From positions 35,642,043 through 35,706,042 of the forward strand of contig NC_064754.1 in assembly GCF_011397635.1 (NCBI RefSeq): a stretch of 64,000 bases of DNA. Direction: 5' to 3'. The stretch's first letter is position 1, and every line of letters starts with the position of its first letter. The position numbers were made by a program, and so were the translations under genes. Shown piece after piece: positions 50,148 to 63,466 of this stretch. Source of the stretch: Epinephelus fuscoguttatus. Taxonomy: Eukaryota; Chordata; Actinopteri; Perciformes; Serranidae. Below the pieces are notes generated by a model. It was given only the letters and a program-made list of their open reading frames with translations. It ran no database searches and was not told where the DNA came from.

Positions 50148-51803
50148 CGAGCACATGACAGAAAAATTCTACCTTGTATGGAGAGGAAGAATGAATTTAA
50201 AGGGACTCCCAAGTGGATAAGTTGTCTGGACACAGTTCACAACATGGAGGTGGCTCAGCTGGCAGCTAGCAGCTAATGGTGCTAATTACATAAACTGCGT
50301 TAAGCAAACACAACAGTGCTGACAGAGCAAACAGTGCTAACCAGGGGAAAACCGGAGAGTGGGTCGTACGCTACCATAATGACACCACCCTAAAATCATA
50401 ACTAACCAATGAGTGGCGATGAGTTAGCCAGTGGAATACACATGTGCATTAACATGTACGCGTAGCCGAACTAGCTCATTAACAAACAAGGAGGTCGGAT
50501 TACAGTGTACACAGAGGGAGCTTTACTTCATTCTCTGCTCAGGACGCCATTACTCTACTGTATCTTTACATAGCAAACAGTGGCTTGTTGCTAGTCTAAT
50601 GCTCTGAATGTTGCATAAACAACAAATGACGCTTTCAGTGTATGGTCATGTGTGTTTCGAGACAGAGTTATAAACATACATTCCCTAAAACTAAACATTT
50701 ACAAATCCTCCCCTGAGGTGCCGACTTCTCTTCCTTTGACAAAGAGGATTTTACCGGCCTCAACCTAAATTCATAGTTTTGCGACTGTTTTGCAAATGCA
50801 GTGTATATCTTTACCAGTTAGTGTACAGTATTGTGGTGTTTTCATGAACGCACTGTGAAAACAAAGTGTCCATATCCAGAGCTGGTTGTGCTCCTTCACT
50901 CATCCTGTTGGTTCATTTCTGCAGCCACAGGGCACAGTCTGTTGTTACACCACTTCACATATAAGACAGCTTCCTGCAGCCCGCTCCAGGACAGGGAAAC
51001 TGTCTCACACACACCTCACAGTGGCCTCAGTGTAAGATGATCATGTTTCTTCTGCATAATACACACGTCAACAGCACAGATACCATAATGTGGTGTAAAC
51101 CAGGAAAAGTTTCACTTTGGTTAGCACAGTTAAAGTATGTATCACCTGTTGTTGTGTAAGCCTTCAGCGTGGAGCAACAGCAGTCATGTCAAGTCATGTC
51201 ACATCATGCAGGTAATGGTGGTAAATTTTACCGAGGGGGAAGGTTCAGGAGCCGTAGCAGGAAGAAAGGGAGAGGACTGTTGTCTGCAGGTCTGCATGGA
51301 GGTTCATTCTGACGTGTTGGAGCACATCGACCTGCCTGTGTTTAGCGGCTAGAAGGCAGGTTTTAACCTACATGAGTTTGAGTTAGTTTAGACGAATGAA
51401 AGAAGTCCAGTAACACACTTACAAACACAACACTGCCTGTCCAAATCTACTCCATCGAATACACCTGCTGCCCCACTGAAATATGTCATGGGTTATTTGA
51501 AACCGAAACAGAAGTTTGGAAATGTCAGATTTGAAACAGATAATTACGGAGGAATATGTCGTATTTCATACATGCTTTTCCTGTGTGGCACTGTTACACC
51601 AACCTGAATGAACAGTGCACCCTGCTGTGGACAAAACTGTCAATTACAAGCTGAAGCCAATCCACATTTGGAGCATTTTTGAGCTGCATGTTTAGTGTTT
51701 AAGTAAAGCCAACCATTTGTTTATATCCTCCGGAGGAACACAATGACACTATGACATAAAACTCGAGTATTGAAAGTCAGGAAATACTGAATATAGTCTG
51801 AAA
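50148..51803. other. Intergenic DNA, nothing recognised
   Basis: No coding exon or bounded transposon is visible. Short GCTAGCAGCTAATGGTGCTA-like words occur near 50262. The remainder is ordinary AT-rich sequence. Confidence 0.35.
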
Positions 51804-51805
51804 TA

Positions 51806-53421
51806 CAGTACAGGCCAAAAGTTTGGACACACCTTCTCATTCAATGTGTTTTCTTTATTTTCATGACTATTTACATTGTAGATTCTCACTGAAGGCATCA
51901 AAACTATGAATGAACACATGTGGAGTTATGTACTTAACAAAAAAAAGGTGAAATAACTGAAAACATGTTTTATATTCTAGTTTCTTCAAAATAGCCACCC
52001 TTTGCTCTGATTACTGCTTTGCACACTCTTGGCATTCTCTCCATGAGCTTCAAGAGGTAGTCACCTGAAATGGTTTCCACTTCACAGGTGTGCCTTATCA
52101 GGGTTAATTAGTGGAATTTCTTGCTTTATCAATGGGGTTGGGACCATCAGCTGTGTTGTGCAGAAGTCAGGTTAATACACAGCCAACAGCCCTATTGGAC
52201 AACTGTTAAAATTCATATTATGGCAAGAACCAATCAGCTAACTAAAGAAAAACGAGTGGCCATCATTACTTTAAGAAATGAAGGTCAGTCAGTCCGGAAA
52301 ATTGCAAAACTTTAAATGTGTCCCCAAGTGGAGTCGCAAAACCATCAAGCGCTACAACGAAACTGGCACACATGAGGACCGACCCAGGAAAGGAAGACCA
52401 AGAGTCACCTCTGCTTCTGAGGATAAGTTCATCCGAGTCACCAGCCTCAGAAATCGCAAGTTAACAGCAGCTCAGATCAGAGACCAGATGAATGCCACAC
52501 AGAGTTCTAGCAGCAGACCCATCTCTAGAACAACTGTTCAAGAGGAGACTGCGCGAATCAGGCCTTCATGGTCAAATAGCTGCTAGGAAACCACTGCTAA
52601 GGAGAGGCAACAAGCAGAAGAGATTAGTTTGGGCCAAGAAACACAAGGAATGGACATTAGACCAGTGGAAATCTGTGCTTTGGTCTGATGAGTCCAAATT
52701 TGAGATCTTTGGTTCCAACCGCCGTGTCTTTGTGAGACGCAGAAAAGGTGAACGGATGGATTCCACATGCCTGGTTCCCACTGTGAAGCATGGAGGAGGA
52801 GGTGTGATGGTGTGGGGGTGTTGTGCTGGTGACACTGTTGGGGATTTATTCAAAATTGAAGGCACACTGAACCAGCATGGCTACCACAGCATCCTGCAGC
52901 GACATGCCATCCCGTTTAGTTGGACGATCATTTATTTTTCAACAGGACAATGACCCCAAACACACCTCCAGGCTGTGTAAGGGCTATTTGACCAAGAAGG
53001 AGAGTGATGGAGTGCTGCGGCAGATGACCTGGCCTCCACAGTCACCGGACCTGAACCCAATCGAGATGGTTTGGGGTGAGCTGGACCGCAGAGTGAAGGC
53101 AAAGGGGCCAACAAGTGCTAAACACCTCTGGGAACTCCTTCAAGACTGTTGGAAAACCATTTCAGGTGACTACCTCTTGAAGCTCATGGAGAGAATGCCA
53201 AGAGTGTGCAAAGCAGTAATCAGAGCAAAGGGTGGCTATTTTGAAGAAACTAGAATATAAAACATGTTTTCAGTTATTTCACCTTTTTTTGTTAAGTACA
53301 TAACTCCACGTGTTCATTCATAGTTTTGATGCCTTCAGTGAGAATCTACAATGTAAATAGTCATGAAAATGAAGAAAACACATTGAATGAGAAGGTGTGT
53401 CCAAACTTTTGGCCTGTACTG
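51806..53421 (+). mobile_element. Tc1-like transposon with complete long terminal repeats
   Basis: The ends are CAGTACAGGCCAAAAGTTTG and its exact complement, flanked by TA (51804-51805 and 53422-53423). The inverted repeats are unusually long, about 270 bp (to about 52078, and from about 53152), so the right one includes the last codons of the transposase. The total is 1616 bp, normal for Tc1. End identity is high, indicating a relatively recent insertion, but the transposase is broken (see 52220-53260). Confidence 0.92.
52220..53260 (+). pseudogene. Frameshifted Tc1-type transposase
   Basis: It starts MARTNQLTKEKRVAIITLRN, a paired-like helix-turn-helix region, and ends with the conserved GGYFEETRI. 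The catalytic residues remain visible in separate frames: Asp in WSDESKFEIF, Asp in FQQDNDPKHTS and Glu in DLNPIEMVWGELD. The reading frame is broken about four times: near 52310 and 52340 (one base lost each), near 52540 (one base gained) and near 52915 (a short deletion after RHAIP). No full-length protein can be made, so this copy could move only if transposase came from elsewhere. Confidence 0.9.
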
Positions 53422-53689
53422 TAAGCCTCAGATCTAACAATGCCTTTTTTCATGCTTCCATTGAGGTTTTCACAAGGTTTTGAATGTCTGTCGTCAAATT
53501 TTATGATGTCATCACCCTAAAAAACAAAGTCCTCCAAGAGAAACCTCATATTGTATAAAGTAATTCATTGGATAAATAAATACATACATGTAATTTATGG
53601 TGCTGTTAGATTGCTGCTAGACCACCCTGTCAGTACAGGTGTGTGCCAAAGTGAAAATGTTTTCTTCCAAAGGCTAAACACTGGATTGA

Positions 53690-53925
53690 AGTAAAAATAT
53701 TTTGTCTGATAAAAACCGAGCAGCAACCTCCTGGGTTGAAAAATGAAGCTGACGAGAAGTGCTAAAAACTGCAGTTCCTCTAACGGCCACTTGAGGCTGG
53801 CTCCAGAACCTCCATAGACTCTCATGTTGAAATCCCAACTTTACAGCAGAAATAAACGTGTTTAGAACCTGGTACAAAAATTAGTTTTGGTCTCATGTAG
53901 CATATTTCCCTCTGAACAGGGCGTT
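53690..53925. repeat. Fish interspersed repeat fragment
   Basis: It contains CCATAGACTCTCATGTTGAA, AACTTTACAGCAGAAATAAA and TTAGTTTTGGTCTC, words I recall from a common percomorph repeat. The LINE fragment that follows appears joined to it. Limits are approximate. Confidence 0.4.
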
Positions 53926-53929
53926 TATT

Positions 53930-54657
53930 TTTATATAATGAACCTGTTTAAACTGAAAACCAAACCGGACCCCGGACTGGAAGAAGGGGTCCAGTTTGGT
54001 GACCTAAGAATTGCATCTCTGCTTTTTGCAGATGATGTGGTTCTGTTGGCTTCATCAAACCGCGATGGAACAATTGGAGCGTGAGATGGATGGGCGGTTT
54101 GGTGCCGTGTCTGCAGTAATGCCGGTGCTGTGCCGGGCTGTTGTGGTAAATAGAGAGCTGAGCTGGAAGGCGAAGCTTTCAATTTATTGGTCCGTCCACG
54201 TCCCAACCTCACCTACTGTCATGAGCTCTGGGTAGTGACAGAAAGAATGAGATCGTGGATACAAGCAGCCAAAATGAGTTTCCTCTGGAGGGTGGCTGGG
54301 CTCAGCCTTAGAGACAGAGTAAGGATCTTGGACATCCAGAGGGAGCTCGGAGTAGAACTGCTGCTCCTTTATGTTGAAAGGGGTCAGTTGCTGTGGTTCA
54401 GGCATCTGTTCAGAATGCCTCCTGGGCGCCTCCCGCTGGAGGTGTTTCAGGTACGTCCCACTGGTAGGAGGTCCCAGGGCAGACCCAGAACACACTGGAG
54501 GGATTACATATCTCATCTGGCCTGGAATGCCTCAGGGTCCCCCAGGAGGAGCTGGAAAGTGTTGCTAGGGAGAGGGACGTCTGGAATGCTTTGATAGGCC
54601 TCTGTGACCCTGTGACCTGGCTTTCAGATAAGCAGTTGAAAATGGTTGGATGGATGG
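53930..54657 (+). pseudogene. Non-LTR retrotransposon fragment (reverse transcriptase 3' half)
   Basis: Plus-strand frames give the catalytic box LLFADDVVLLASSNRDG (about 54022-54072). After a deletion of several dozen residues and a frame change come MEQLEREMDGRFGAVSAVM, LTYCHELWVVTERMRSWIQA and GRPRTHWRDYISHLAW. These are the RT catalytic motif and the C-terminal region of a LINE-type ORF2. Frames change at least twice and a large internal piece is missing, so the copy is dead. The 3' end is a short GGATGGATGG tail. The exact clade (L2/CR1/Rex-like) is not resolved. Confidence 0.8.
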
Positions 54658-54773
54658 AACCAGTCTGAATTTGATTAAAACCTAAAATTATGCATAATTA
54701 AAGGTGGGGACACTTTGAATGACATGGTTGTCTGCAGGGCGTTGCTATATTCTAGATACATCCTCTTGTCCAA

Positions 54774-54903
54774 ATATGGTCACTTCTGGCTATGAAAATC
54801 CAGGAAGGCAACGGCCAAAATACTAAACTCAGGGCTTCAGATCAGGAGTCCACAAACCAATGGGTGGGTCACAGTGGCTATGTCCATTCTTTTTAGTCTA
54901 TGA
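54774..54903. repeat. Fish interspersed repeat, copy 2
   Basis: The counterpart of 49770-49910, with the same word order including GTCCACAAACCAATGGGTG and the AGTCTATG end. Confidence 0.55.
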
Positions 54904-56828
54904 TTTAAACACAAATTGTACATTTTGTTATTAATAACATCTTTGTTTTTTAAATAAATTTGAACTTTTAGACCTAAACTGCTCTGGAGTTATAGAAAAT
55001 GTTTGCATCACATGAGTCACAAACAATCAAACGCAGCACCACTGAAATCTAACTCTACAAATAATATAATACTGATTTTATTAATATAGCCTAATCTTTA
55101 TCTGCAACTGTGCAGAAATACTGTTTAAACACTGGGGACTAAACGTCTACTGCTTTGTATGAAATGCCCCTGCTGTAAAACAAAAAAAGTTCACCATGAC
55201 ACATCAACTTTTTATGAGTTTTTATTTATTTATTTATTTGATTTTTAAGTGTTTTATTATTTTTTTTCTCCAAAAAAATCCTGAGGTATTCACAATATAA
55301 TGGCATTTATTCTGTTTGAAATGAGACTGGGGGGGAGGGGGGATAAAATACAGCCAAAAAACAAAACAAAAACAGAAAACAAAAAAACCCAGAAACAGGC
55401 AGTAAAGCTGTGTCGATTGATACAACTGTCAAGACAATAAATCCGTGGTGTCGTACATACAAGAAGCCTTTGAACTGCATCAACGGAGACTGAAGTCAAT
55501 CCTCCCCCCCCACCCTGCAAACTCGCAAAATCATGCAACCTAGACTGCATTTACAAAAAAAAAAAGAAAAAAAAAAAGAAAACAAGCAACAAACCTCAAT
55601 GATATTTCAAAGCAGGCGTGTCCCACCTCCCTAACAGGGAGTGCAGGTTAATAACAAGCCAATCAGTCTGCTATCGTAGTAGTTATCATCAGCTGGAATA
55701 CCTAAAATTTAAAAACACAAATCTAGTCTGCTTTGTGGCTGCCATTCAGATTAAAAACCATCCAAGTTTCAAACAATACAAGCTTTAACTGGGAGTTATT
55801 AGCAAAGCACTAGAGTTCAAATACATCATGGCTCCATTAAACCATGAGCAGTTTGTTTGTTGGGGCCTTCTGAGAGGGGAAACAGTAAACAAAACAAGTC
55901 TGACAGTCACAGTAAAGCCAGAGACAGTGCGCCTTACTGTGCTGCAGGTTTCTATTTTAACCTGTTACTTTATAGTCCGTATGTTAGTGTGATGAGTTGA
56001 ATACAATATTTAGCTTTCTGTACACAATGTAAAACGCCAATGAGAGACTACTCGTCTACGTTGAGTCCTGTTTGCCCTCCACAAAAAAGCAATACACATG
56101 AAAACAAAATAAAACCAAAAAAAGAAAAAAAAAAACCCATACAAATGACCAATAAATAAATATCAGTGAAAAAAATACACTGTTGAATCATTTTCTTGCT
56201 CTGTGTCACAGATCTATTGATTGATAAAATAACTGCTGCGACTTTAAGAAAAATAAGGAAACACACCCGATTATTTTCCTCTCGGCACAACAATCCCAAA
56301 TCTGCAACACAAAACAAAAACAAAATAAAACCCATCACAAGTGCAACATCAGTCACGACAGTCTCAGCATTAGGAAAAGGAAAAAAAAAAAAAGCTCTGG
56401 TGTTTGACCAATCAGCTCATTACTACAGCATCAGACAAACCAGAAAGAATAAAAAATAAAAACCATGAAATAGAATAAAAAATAAAAGCAGTGGGCAGGG
56501 ATGGGGGGGATTAAATAACAGCACACAATTTATGACCCAAACTGGGGTAACAAGAAATAAATCGATCATGATATCTGATCAAAGGAAAACAATATATAAT
56601 AATAATAATAATAAAAAAATACTATTAGACTTTCAGTTAGGAGGTTATATCTACGTGGCGGTTTAAATAAGGTGGCCACACAATACAGCGTAACGGTGAG
56701 AAAAACAATTGCGCCACCTCGCCAGTAAAAGAAACCTTTAGAAAGACAGACAACGCCGTCCAGCTCTCAGCACTGTCTGGGTTCACTCATTTATTTTTTT
56801 GTTCAATTTGGTGTCATCTTTGCCCTGA

Positions 56829-56870
56829 ATAATAATAATAATAACAATAATAATAATAATAATAATAATA
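56829..56870. repeat. (AAT)n microsatellite
   Basis: About 13 AAT units with one ACA interruption. A shorter (AAT)n lies at about 56599-56616. Confidence 0.85.
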
Positions 56871-58479
56871 AAAACAGTAATCATAGTAATCATAATAATA
56901 AAAAAAAAACAACGGACAAAAATAAAAGCTAATAATAATCACCATCAATAAAGACTTTTGGTAGACGAATAAACATCACACACACACACTCTCCGCTTGC
57001 GCACACAGCTAACTAAAAGAAAGACACACGACTGAGGGGAAACAGGACGTTTTCTAACAAACACTGTCTGCTAATATTGATACAGCTCCTCCTCGACGAC
57101 TAGTGACGGGTCCAGAGTGAAAAAAAAATATATATTGCAAAGTCGACAGAACATTTAAAAAATAGAAGGCAAAAAAGTGTGTCTTTTCCTAAGTACACAA
57201 TAATTCAACATTTTCAAAACAAAAACAAACGTACAGACTATATGTGTAAAAATTATAAATAAGGATAAAGTTTTGTGCATCCCCGCCCCAACCAACCGTT
57301 GTCTTGGAAGAAAAAAAACAAACAAAAAAAAAACAAAACAATGGCAGTTACAACGGTGACAATAACATGCAATTGATATACTTTACAGCATTGATCTGTA
57401 TCTCCCCCGCACTACAAACCCCGCTCTAACCCCCGTGACCCTCCCTGACCCGAATACAATCCTTAAATATTTGTCAGCTCATTCAAAACATATCTCTTGC
57501 TCTCTCTTTTCTCTGTGAACTAGCTGAAGGCGGTGACGTTTGAGGGAGGGGGCTCGAAAAGAAAAACACACTGTCGCTAACTCCAGTTTATCTGTAAATC
57601 TGTGTATGTACAGGAGGCTTCCCCCCCCCCCATCGAAGCAAGCTGACATGGTTTGAATGACTGCATAGTGAAAATGATATTTGGTTTACTTACAGATGGG
57701 TTTAGGACACACACACGCACACACACGCTCCCCCCTTGGTGCCAAGGCACAACGAAGGTACAGGCTTTCTGAGCTAGCTGTAGCTGTAGCTGTTGCTGTT
57801 TGTTCACCCCTGGCATCGCACCTGGGAAACTAATATACACATAAAGCCACTATTGGCAGTCGCCAGCATTGCTGTGTAGAACGCAATAGCTTTATACATT
57901 TGGTGTGTGTGTTTAGATTAGTCATCAGAATTTTTTGTCTCCTCACACACACATTCTTAGCACACCTAACCTGATTGGTTTCACAGAGGTGGAGCGTGGC
58001 ATCATCACTCAATCAGGTGTTTGCACGCAAACAGCACAGCCAAGAAGCGAGTGTGTGTGCGTGTGTTTGCAAAATACACATCAGCTTAATGACAGAACGT
58101 CGACAGCGGGAGACTGGGTCCAGCTTTGTGTTCAGACACAAGTGAGCTGAGACACACGGACAGAGTTTGAACGGTGGACGCTGTAGTGGGTGAGGGTTTG
58201 CCCCGTCTCTTATTGAAACTGCACCAATGAGTACACACCTCAGGCTGTGCTGGCAGTGCAGTACAGCTGATGGATGCTGAGCACCAGATCCAGGTCTATA
58301 TACAAGAGTTTGAATGAGGAGGCTGAGCGGATCTGTCACGATCGGCCCTGAATCCTGTCATCTGCAAGAATACGAGAGCAGGATGACCGGCGACAAAAGT
58401 CCCTGTCGACTGTTGGAAGCTAAATCAGTTCCAGGTTGAGCTAACGGAGCTGTGCCAGCTCACCGTCGGATCTGCTCAG

Positions 58480-59812
58480 GGGCCTGTATCACAAAGCAAC
58501 ATGAGCTATCTTTGGGCTGAACTCAGGTTTAGTGGTGTCACAAAGCTGACTCACTCTTACCCAGGGTTGACCACCATCGTAACCTGTACTGCAGCTTAAC
58601 TAATCCCCATTAGCTGCCGCTGACAGCCAATCTTCTTGGGGTCCACATGATGTCAGCGAATCTGATCTGAAGCTGCGAACAGATCGCCACAAGTAAGTTT
58701 ACATTAAAGTAGGAGGTGATACAGAGTGTCTAATGTATCAGTAGAGTTACTTTGTTTCCATGATAATTACATCAGTTTTTTTTTACATCATTATATGTCC
58801 ACTGTGGGTTTAAAACAGAAGAGATTATAGATTACAACCCTTACAGCCTAATGAATGAACATCATAGCTACACATTAAAAAAACAGTGTAGATAACTTTC
58901 TATAGCCCCAGTGCTAACTGTAATTAAAGGGACATGCCGCTGTTTTTACACATAAAGTTTAGTTTACTCATCAGTAGTGTTGTCACTGTACTAATAATTT
59001 CTAAATTTGATGACAACCCTTTAAAAATATCAATATTTGACACAATTTTCGATACCAGTGAGGGCATACCTTTTTTTTCTAAAAGATAAATAACAGGGCT
59101 ATAATGTGTCAACAATTATCTTTTGTTAATAGCAGAGAGCAGCAGAATGACTGCAGTAAACATTAACAATTAGAGAGTGCCAGAAAGCAGCTGGTACTGG
59201 TGTATAGATACTGCAGAAAATGAGAATAGTAACGGTTAAAATATTTGGAATTTATCGATAAATCTATATTTTTGACAACACTACTCATCTGTTGTAATAT
59301 GTCTTCTAAGATACTGGGCGGAGTTTTCCTATATTTGAAAAAACAGCTCCCATGAACATCAAGGTTGTTAAGGCCAATATTAGCTTATTGCAGATACACT
59401 GGTGTATATGTTGGTTAGGTTAAGACATTGCACTACATAAAGAAGGTTTGAGGTAATTTACAACAAAGACCTATATAGTTTTTACCACACTTATACTAAG
59501 CCTTACTTATTTTACTCTTCTCATGTGATGATATTGTATTTTGCGTCGCTGACTAACGCTGTTTGCTGCTGCACTAACCTAACAATCTGTGTCATCTCAT
59601 GTCATATCAAGCACTCTGCTCGTGGGTTTGATGATGTCACATTTGACTGACTTGTGATCAAAAGCTCTTTCACATGAACACACTCATGACAGGACTTGAA
59701 GCCCCAGAGTTAACAGAGCTGGTTGTTGAGCAGCTGTGTGACACCAGTAATCCAGGATTGCTCATGTTCAGTCAGACATGTTCAGACTGAGTTTACTTCC
59801 TGATGCAGGCCC
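58480..59812. mobile_element. Harbinger-like non-autonomous element
   Basis: The left end GGGCCTGTATCACAAAGCAA and complemented right end GGGCCTGCATCAGGAAGTAA are flanked by TCAG on both sides (58476-58479 and 59813-59816). The GGGCC start and CAG-containing duplication fit PIF/Harbinger. At 1333 bp there is no credible ORF. Its ends differ from those of the element at 14685-15887, so it is another family. Confidence 0.7.
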
Positions 59813-61218
59813 TCAGAGAGTTGATTCACTGAGTAGAAGGATGAGCCAGCTGGTTTTATTGCTTGGCCCTTGTCTTGTGTAAGCACACCAGTCTCCCCCT
59901 GTACAGTATATGACACAAACATACACACACGGCGCTGCTATAGTACAGCGCCCCCCTCCCTTCACCCTCACCCCCTAGCTATAGAGAGATTTCATATATA
60001 TCGTAGCTGAGAGTAATCAATTATAAGGTCAATAACAATAGTCATAACAATAACAACAACGCTCTTTCGTATTTTCGTTGAGTTGTGGACACCTTTGGTG
60101 TGAACTGTCAGGGTTGTCAAGCTTGCAGGCGACCTGTGGACGGATGGAGGGATGGGTGGATGGACAGAGTGTAGGATGGATGTGACAAAAAGCATCTGGA
60201 CAGACAGACATCCCTTTTAATCGTATCTACACTGTACACTTTAGTGTGACGTCATGAAATAAATGATTACCTACTTCCATTACACACAGAGCTACATTTG
60301 AGGTGACGTGTGTTTACATTTTGTGAGTTAGTACTTTTTGTGAAGCCGACCTCCCTGCACTTTCTCTCCTAATCCATCTCCCCGTCACTCACTTGCTTTT
60401 GCCCTCTTCAGACTTGCTCTGTATTTGGTAACACGTGTTGCATTATTTCACTTATTTGGCTTTAAAAAAAAGAAAAAAAGAATAAAGTATTTGTCCTTTG
60501 GGGAAAAGAAGTGACAGCAGCGTCTAAAGCAATAAAAAGTAGCAGCAGTAGCAATGTAAATAAATAACATTGTTTGAACAGAACAGTAAACATCATAAAC
60601 ACAACACGCGCTAACTCACTCGCTTAAATCATAATTGGTAGGTTGGTGTAACACCATGAAAGCTTTTTACAATAACAGCTAGCCTCAGAGCTCAGCAGTC
60701 CTGTGAAACTTGGGCTGATGTTTCCCCTCCTGATATCCTCTCTCCTTATTCACACTTCACTTCCTGTCATCCAACACCAGTTTGACTTTTCTTTAACGTC
60801 CACTTACACTTCCTTAACACTCCCTGTCTTCCTTCTCACCTCACTTCGCCCTCTCCTCTCATTTTCCTGACATATTATTCTAAAAACTCATCTTTTCTGC
60901 CATCTTGACAACATTCCCGGATCTCACACACACACTTAACAGTTTCCTCTCTCCGTCGTTCTCAGTTCTCTGTGTCTAGCAGTGATTTGGTTTGGTGAGT
61001 GACGGGGTGTGGGAGGTTTGAGTTTGCACATCTAGCAGGCTTTGGCTGTGGCCCGTCAAGAGGGGAGGCAGTAGGACTCTAGTCAGACAGCCAGTCTCAG
61101 AAGACCTGCGCACATAATAAAATCTACACATCACACTGTCAAACACATTGATCGGGTCAGGTGTGACTGGTTTAATCAAGCCTGACGCACTCAATTTTAT
61201 CTTAACAATCCTCTAGTT

Positions 61219-61984
61219 CAGGGGTCTCAAAGTCAAATCACCTGGGGCACACTGGCCAGTTTGTTTTCTCCTAGATCTCTGCACAAACGCTAACACTGCT
61301 TCAGATTGTACTACCAGAGAACGACAGCTTTGTCCTCACAGAGAAGAAAGAAAACTGTCACACTGAACTCCAATTCAAATACTTAAAAAAAACTCTTGAA
61401 ACTGTCTGTGCTCCAGGTTAACCTTTCTTTTTGGGGTTTAAAAAAGAAATGTAGGTGTCAATTGTGCTATGCTAAACCTGCGTGCTGTTGGTCTTAGCTT
61501 ATGGTTGGTATTATATATGGTAGGTATACCATTTGTATGATATTAATCTATTTGCTGTTTGACAAGAAAATTAATCTGCAACAATTTGATGATTTTTTTC
61601 AAGTAAAATTTCCAAAAATTCACTGGTCAATATTTCAAAGGTGAAGATTTGCTGCTTCCCTTTGTCTTATAAGACAGCAAACTCAAAATTAGTAGTTTTG
61701 GAAAGCAATTTGGACCCTAATCCTTGGACTCTGGAAACTTGACATTTTTTGATTGAGCAAATATTTAGAACATGATTAGCAAGATACTGGGAGATACTGA
61801 AATCATTAGCGCATTAGTACATGCCTGTAAAAAGTACATGATTACTTTAAAATAGGCCTAAATGACTATTAAGACTAAAAGCACCAGAGATAAGGCAAAA
61901 CAACATTTCTAAATTCTAAACCTGGTCAGCTTTATGACCTCACAAGCCTCATCTGACCCCTGTGCTTGTACTTTGAGACCCTTG
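61219..61984. mobile_element. hAT-like element with 8-bp duplication
   Basis: The left end CAGGGGTCTCAAAGT and complemented right end CAAGGGTCTCAAAGT are flanked by CTCTAGTT (61211-61218) and CTCTAGCT (61985-61992), 7 of 8 identical. CAGGGGTCTCAAA is a classic hAT end. At 766 bp it has no transposase. Confidence 0.75.
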
Positions 61985-62837
61985 CTCTAGCTTCTAACAA
62001 CACCAAAAAAACGTGCTTTATCAAGACATGTCTGTGTGGTTCTTCAATGTCTACATCTCTCAGCCTCCACCGACAACAACCTACACGCAGCCTTTGGTCT
62101 GGTAACACTGTGGAGCACTACGTCACACTAAACAGCAGAAGCAGACAGAGAGGTGGACAAAGAGGAAGAGGTAGACAAACAGAGAGTGAAGTAAAGAAAT
62201 GCTCCACAGTTAATAAGATCTACCCCACTTATATTCTTTGTACAAGACAAGCTCCTGTTCTTTGCCTTCTCCATAAAAAAAGCACTCTGCTCCCACTTTT
62301 ACCTCCAACGTCTAGTTTCTCACACTCGTAACAGTTTTTCAAGCTTCCTCACAGTCATCAATGGGAGTGCAACTCCCGTTCTTCTACGTTCTCTGCTTTT
62401 CTCTTCAACATTTCTAGAAAGAGTCAGACACTCCTCCTCCTCTCTAACTCATCCTTTCTGTTCTTAGTATTCCTCCATCTCTTTTAGATCATCCAAATCA
62501 TTCTGAACACATAAATATAAAACCATACACGACCCATTTTCTACAAAGCTACAATGCAACACTAATTTTTTTGTAAGTCTTTTTTTCATCGCGTTTTACC
62601 AATTGTGCAGCTGCTAAATACAATGACAGGTATTGTAAATATAATTCATATCAAAGTTAATGAGGGTTAAAATCCTTACATGTTAGAAATGAAGCATGGA
62701 CAATAGATTAATTCATTCTGGTTTGTGTGTTAACAGCTGTAGTGTGAGGGTGAACAAATGGCTAGGAAATATTATCTCACTTTTAAAAACAACCAGTGAC
62801 TGTGTCTTGATATTCATACACACACAAACACACACAA

Positions 62838-62870
62838 TCTCTCTCTCTCTCACTCACTCTCACTCACTCA

Positions 62871-62929
<59 letters not shown>
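62838..62929. repeat. Compound (CT)n / (CA)n microsatellite
   Basis: CT and CACT units run into about 23 CA units. It lies about 650 bases downstream (minus sense) of the terminal coding exon. Confidence 0.95.
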
Positions 62930-62930
<1 letters not shown>

Positions 62931-63466
62931 TTCAGCCTGAGAATGTGTGATAGTAGAAACACCTGAAGAATCATAATTGCACCGGACATTGGTGTGTCCT
63001 CCATAACGCTTATGTACAAGAGAGATTCAGGTTTGCTAATGTAGCAGATGCTTTGTTCCAGTGTGTAGTGACTACTCTGTTGACTAATCCAAGGGCTTGG
63101 ATCAATGCTGGAGACAGACACGTAGGTGAAAGACTAATGGAAAGTGGAGGAAATGTAGAAACATACAAAATACACACACAGTTTGTATGCGAGTGCCTGT
63201 GGCTTATACACACACTGTGATGTGACATGATATGATAACGTAACGACACGCAACAGTGTGTAAACAAAAGAAGCTAACTACAGTGTGCACCCTTTTCTCA
63301 TCCCTCCTTCCCATGTCTGCCTGTCCAGATTCAACACTCTGATAAACAGAACCACCTGTGTCATCCATCCATCCATCAGTCCACGTCTCCGTCCATCACT
63401 CCATCGAGTCTCCGTCTCTCCCCCTCCTCTGTGGGCTCTCCGGTGGACAGATGGACAGGCGGGCTG

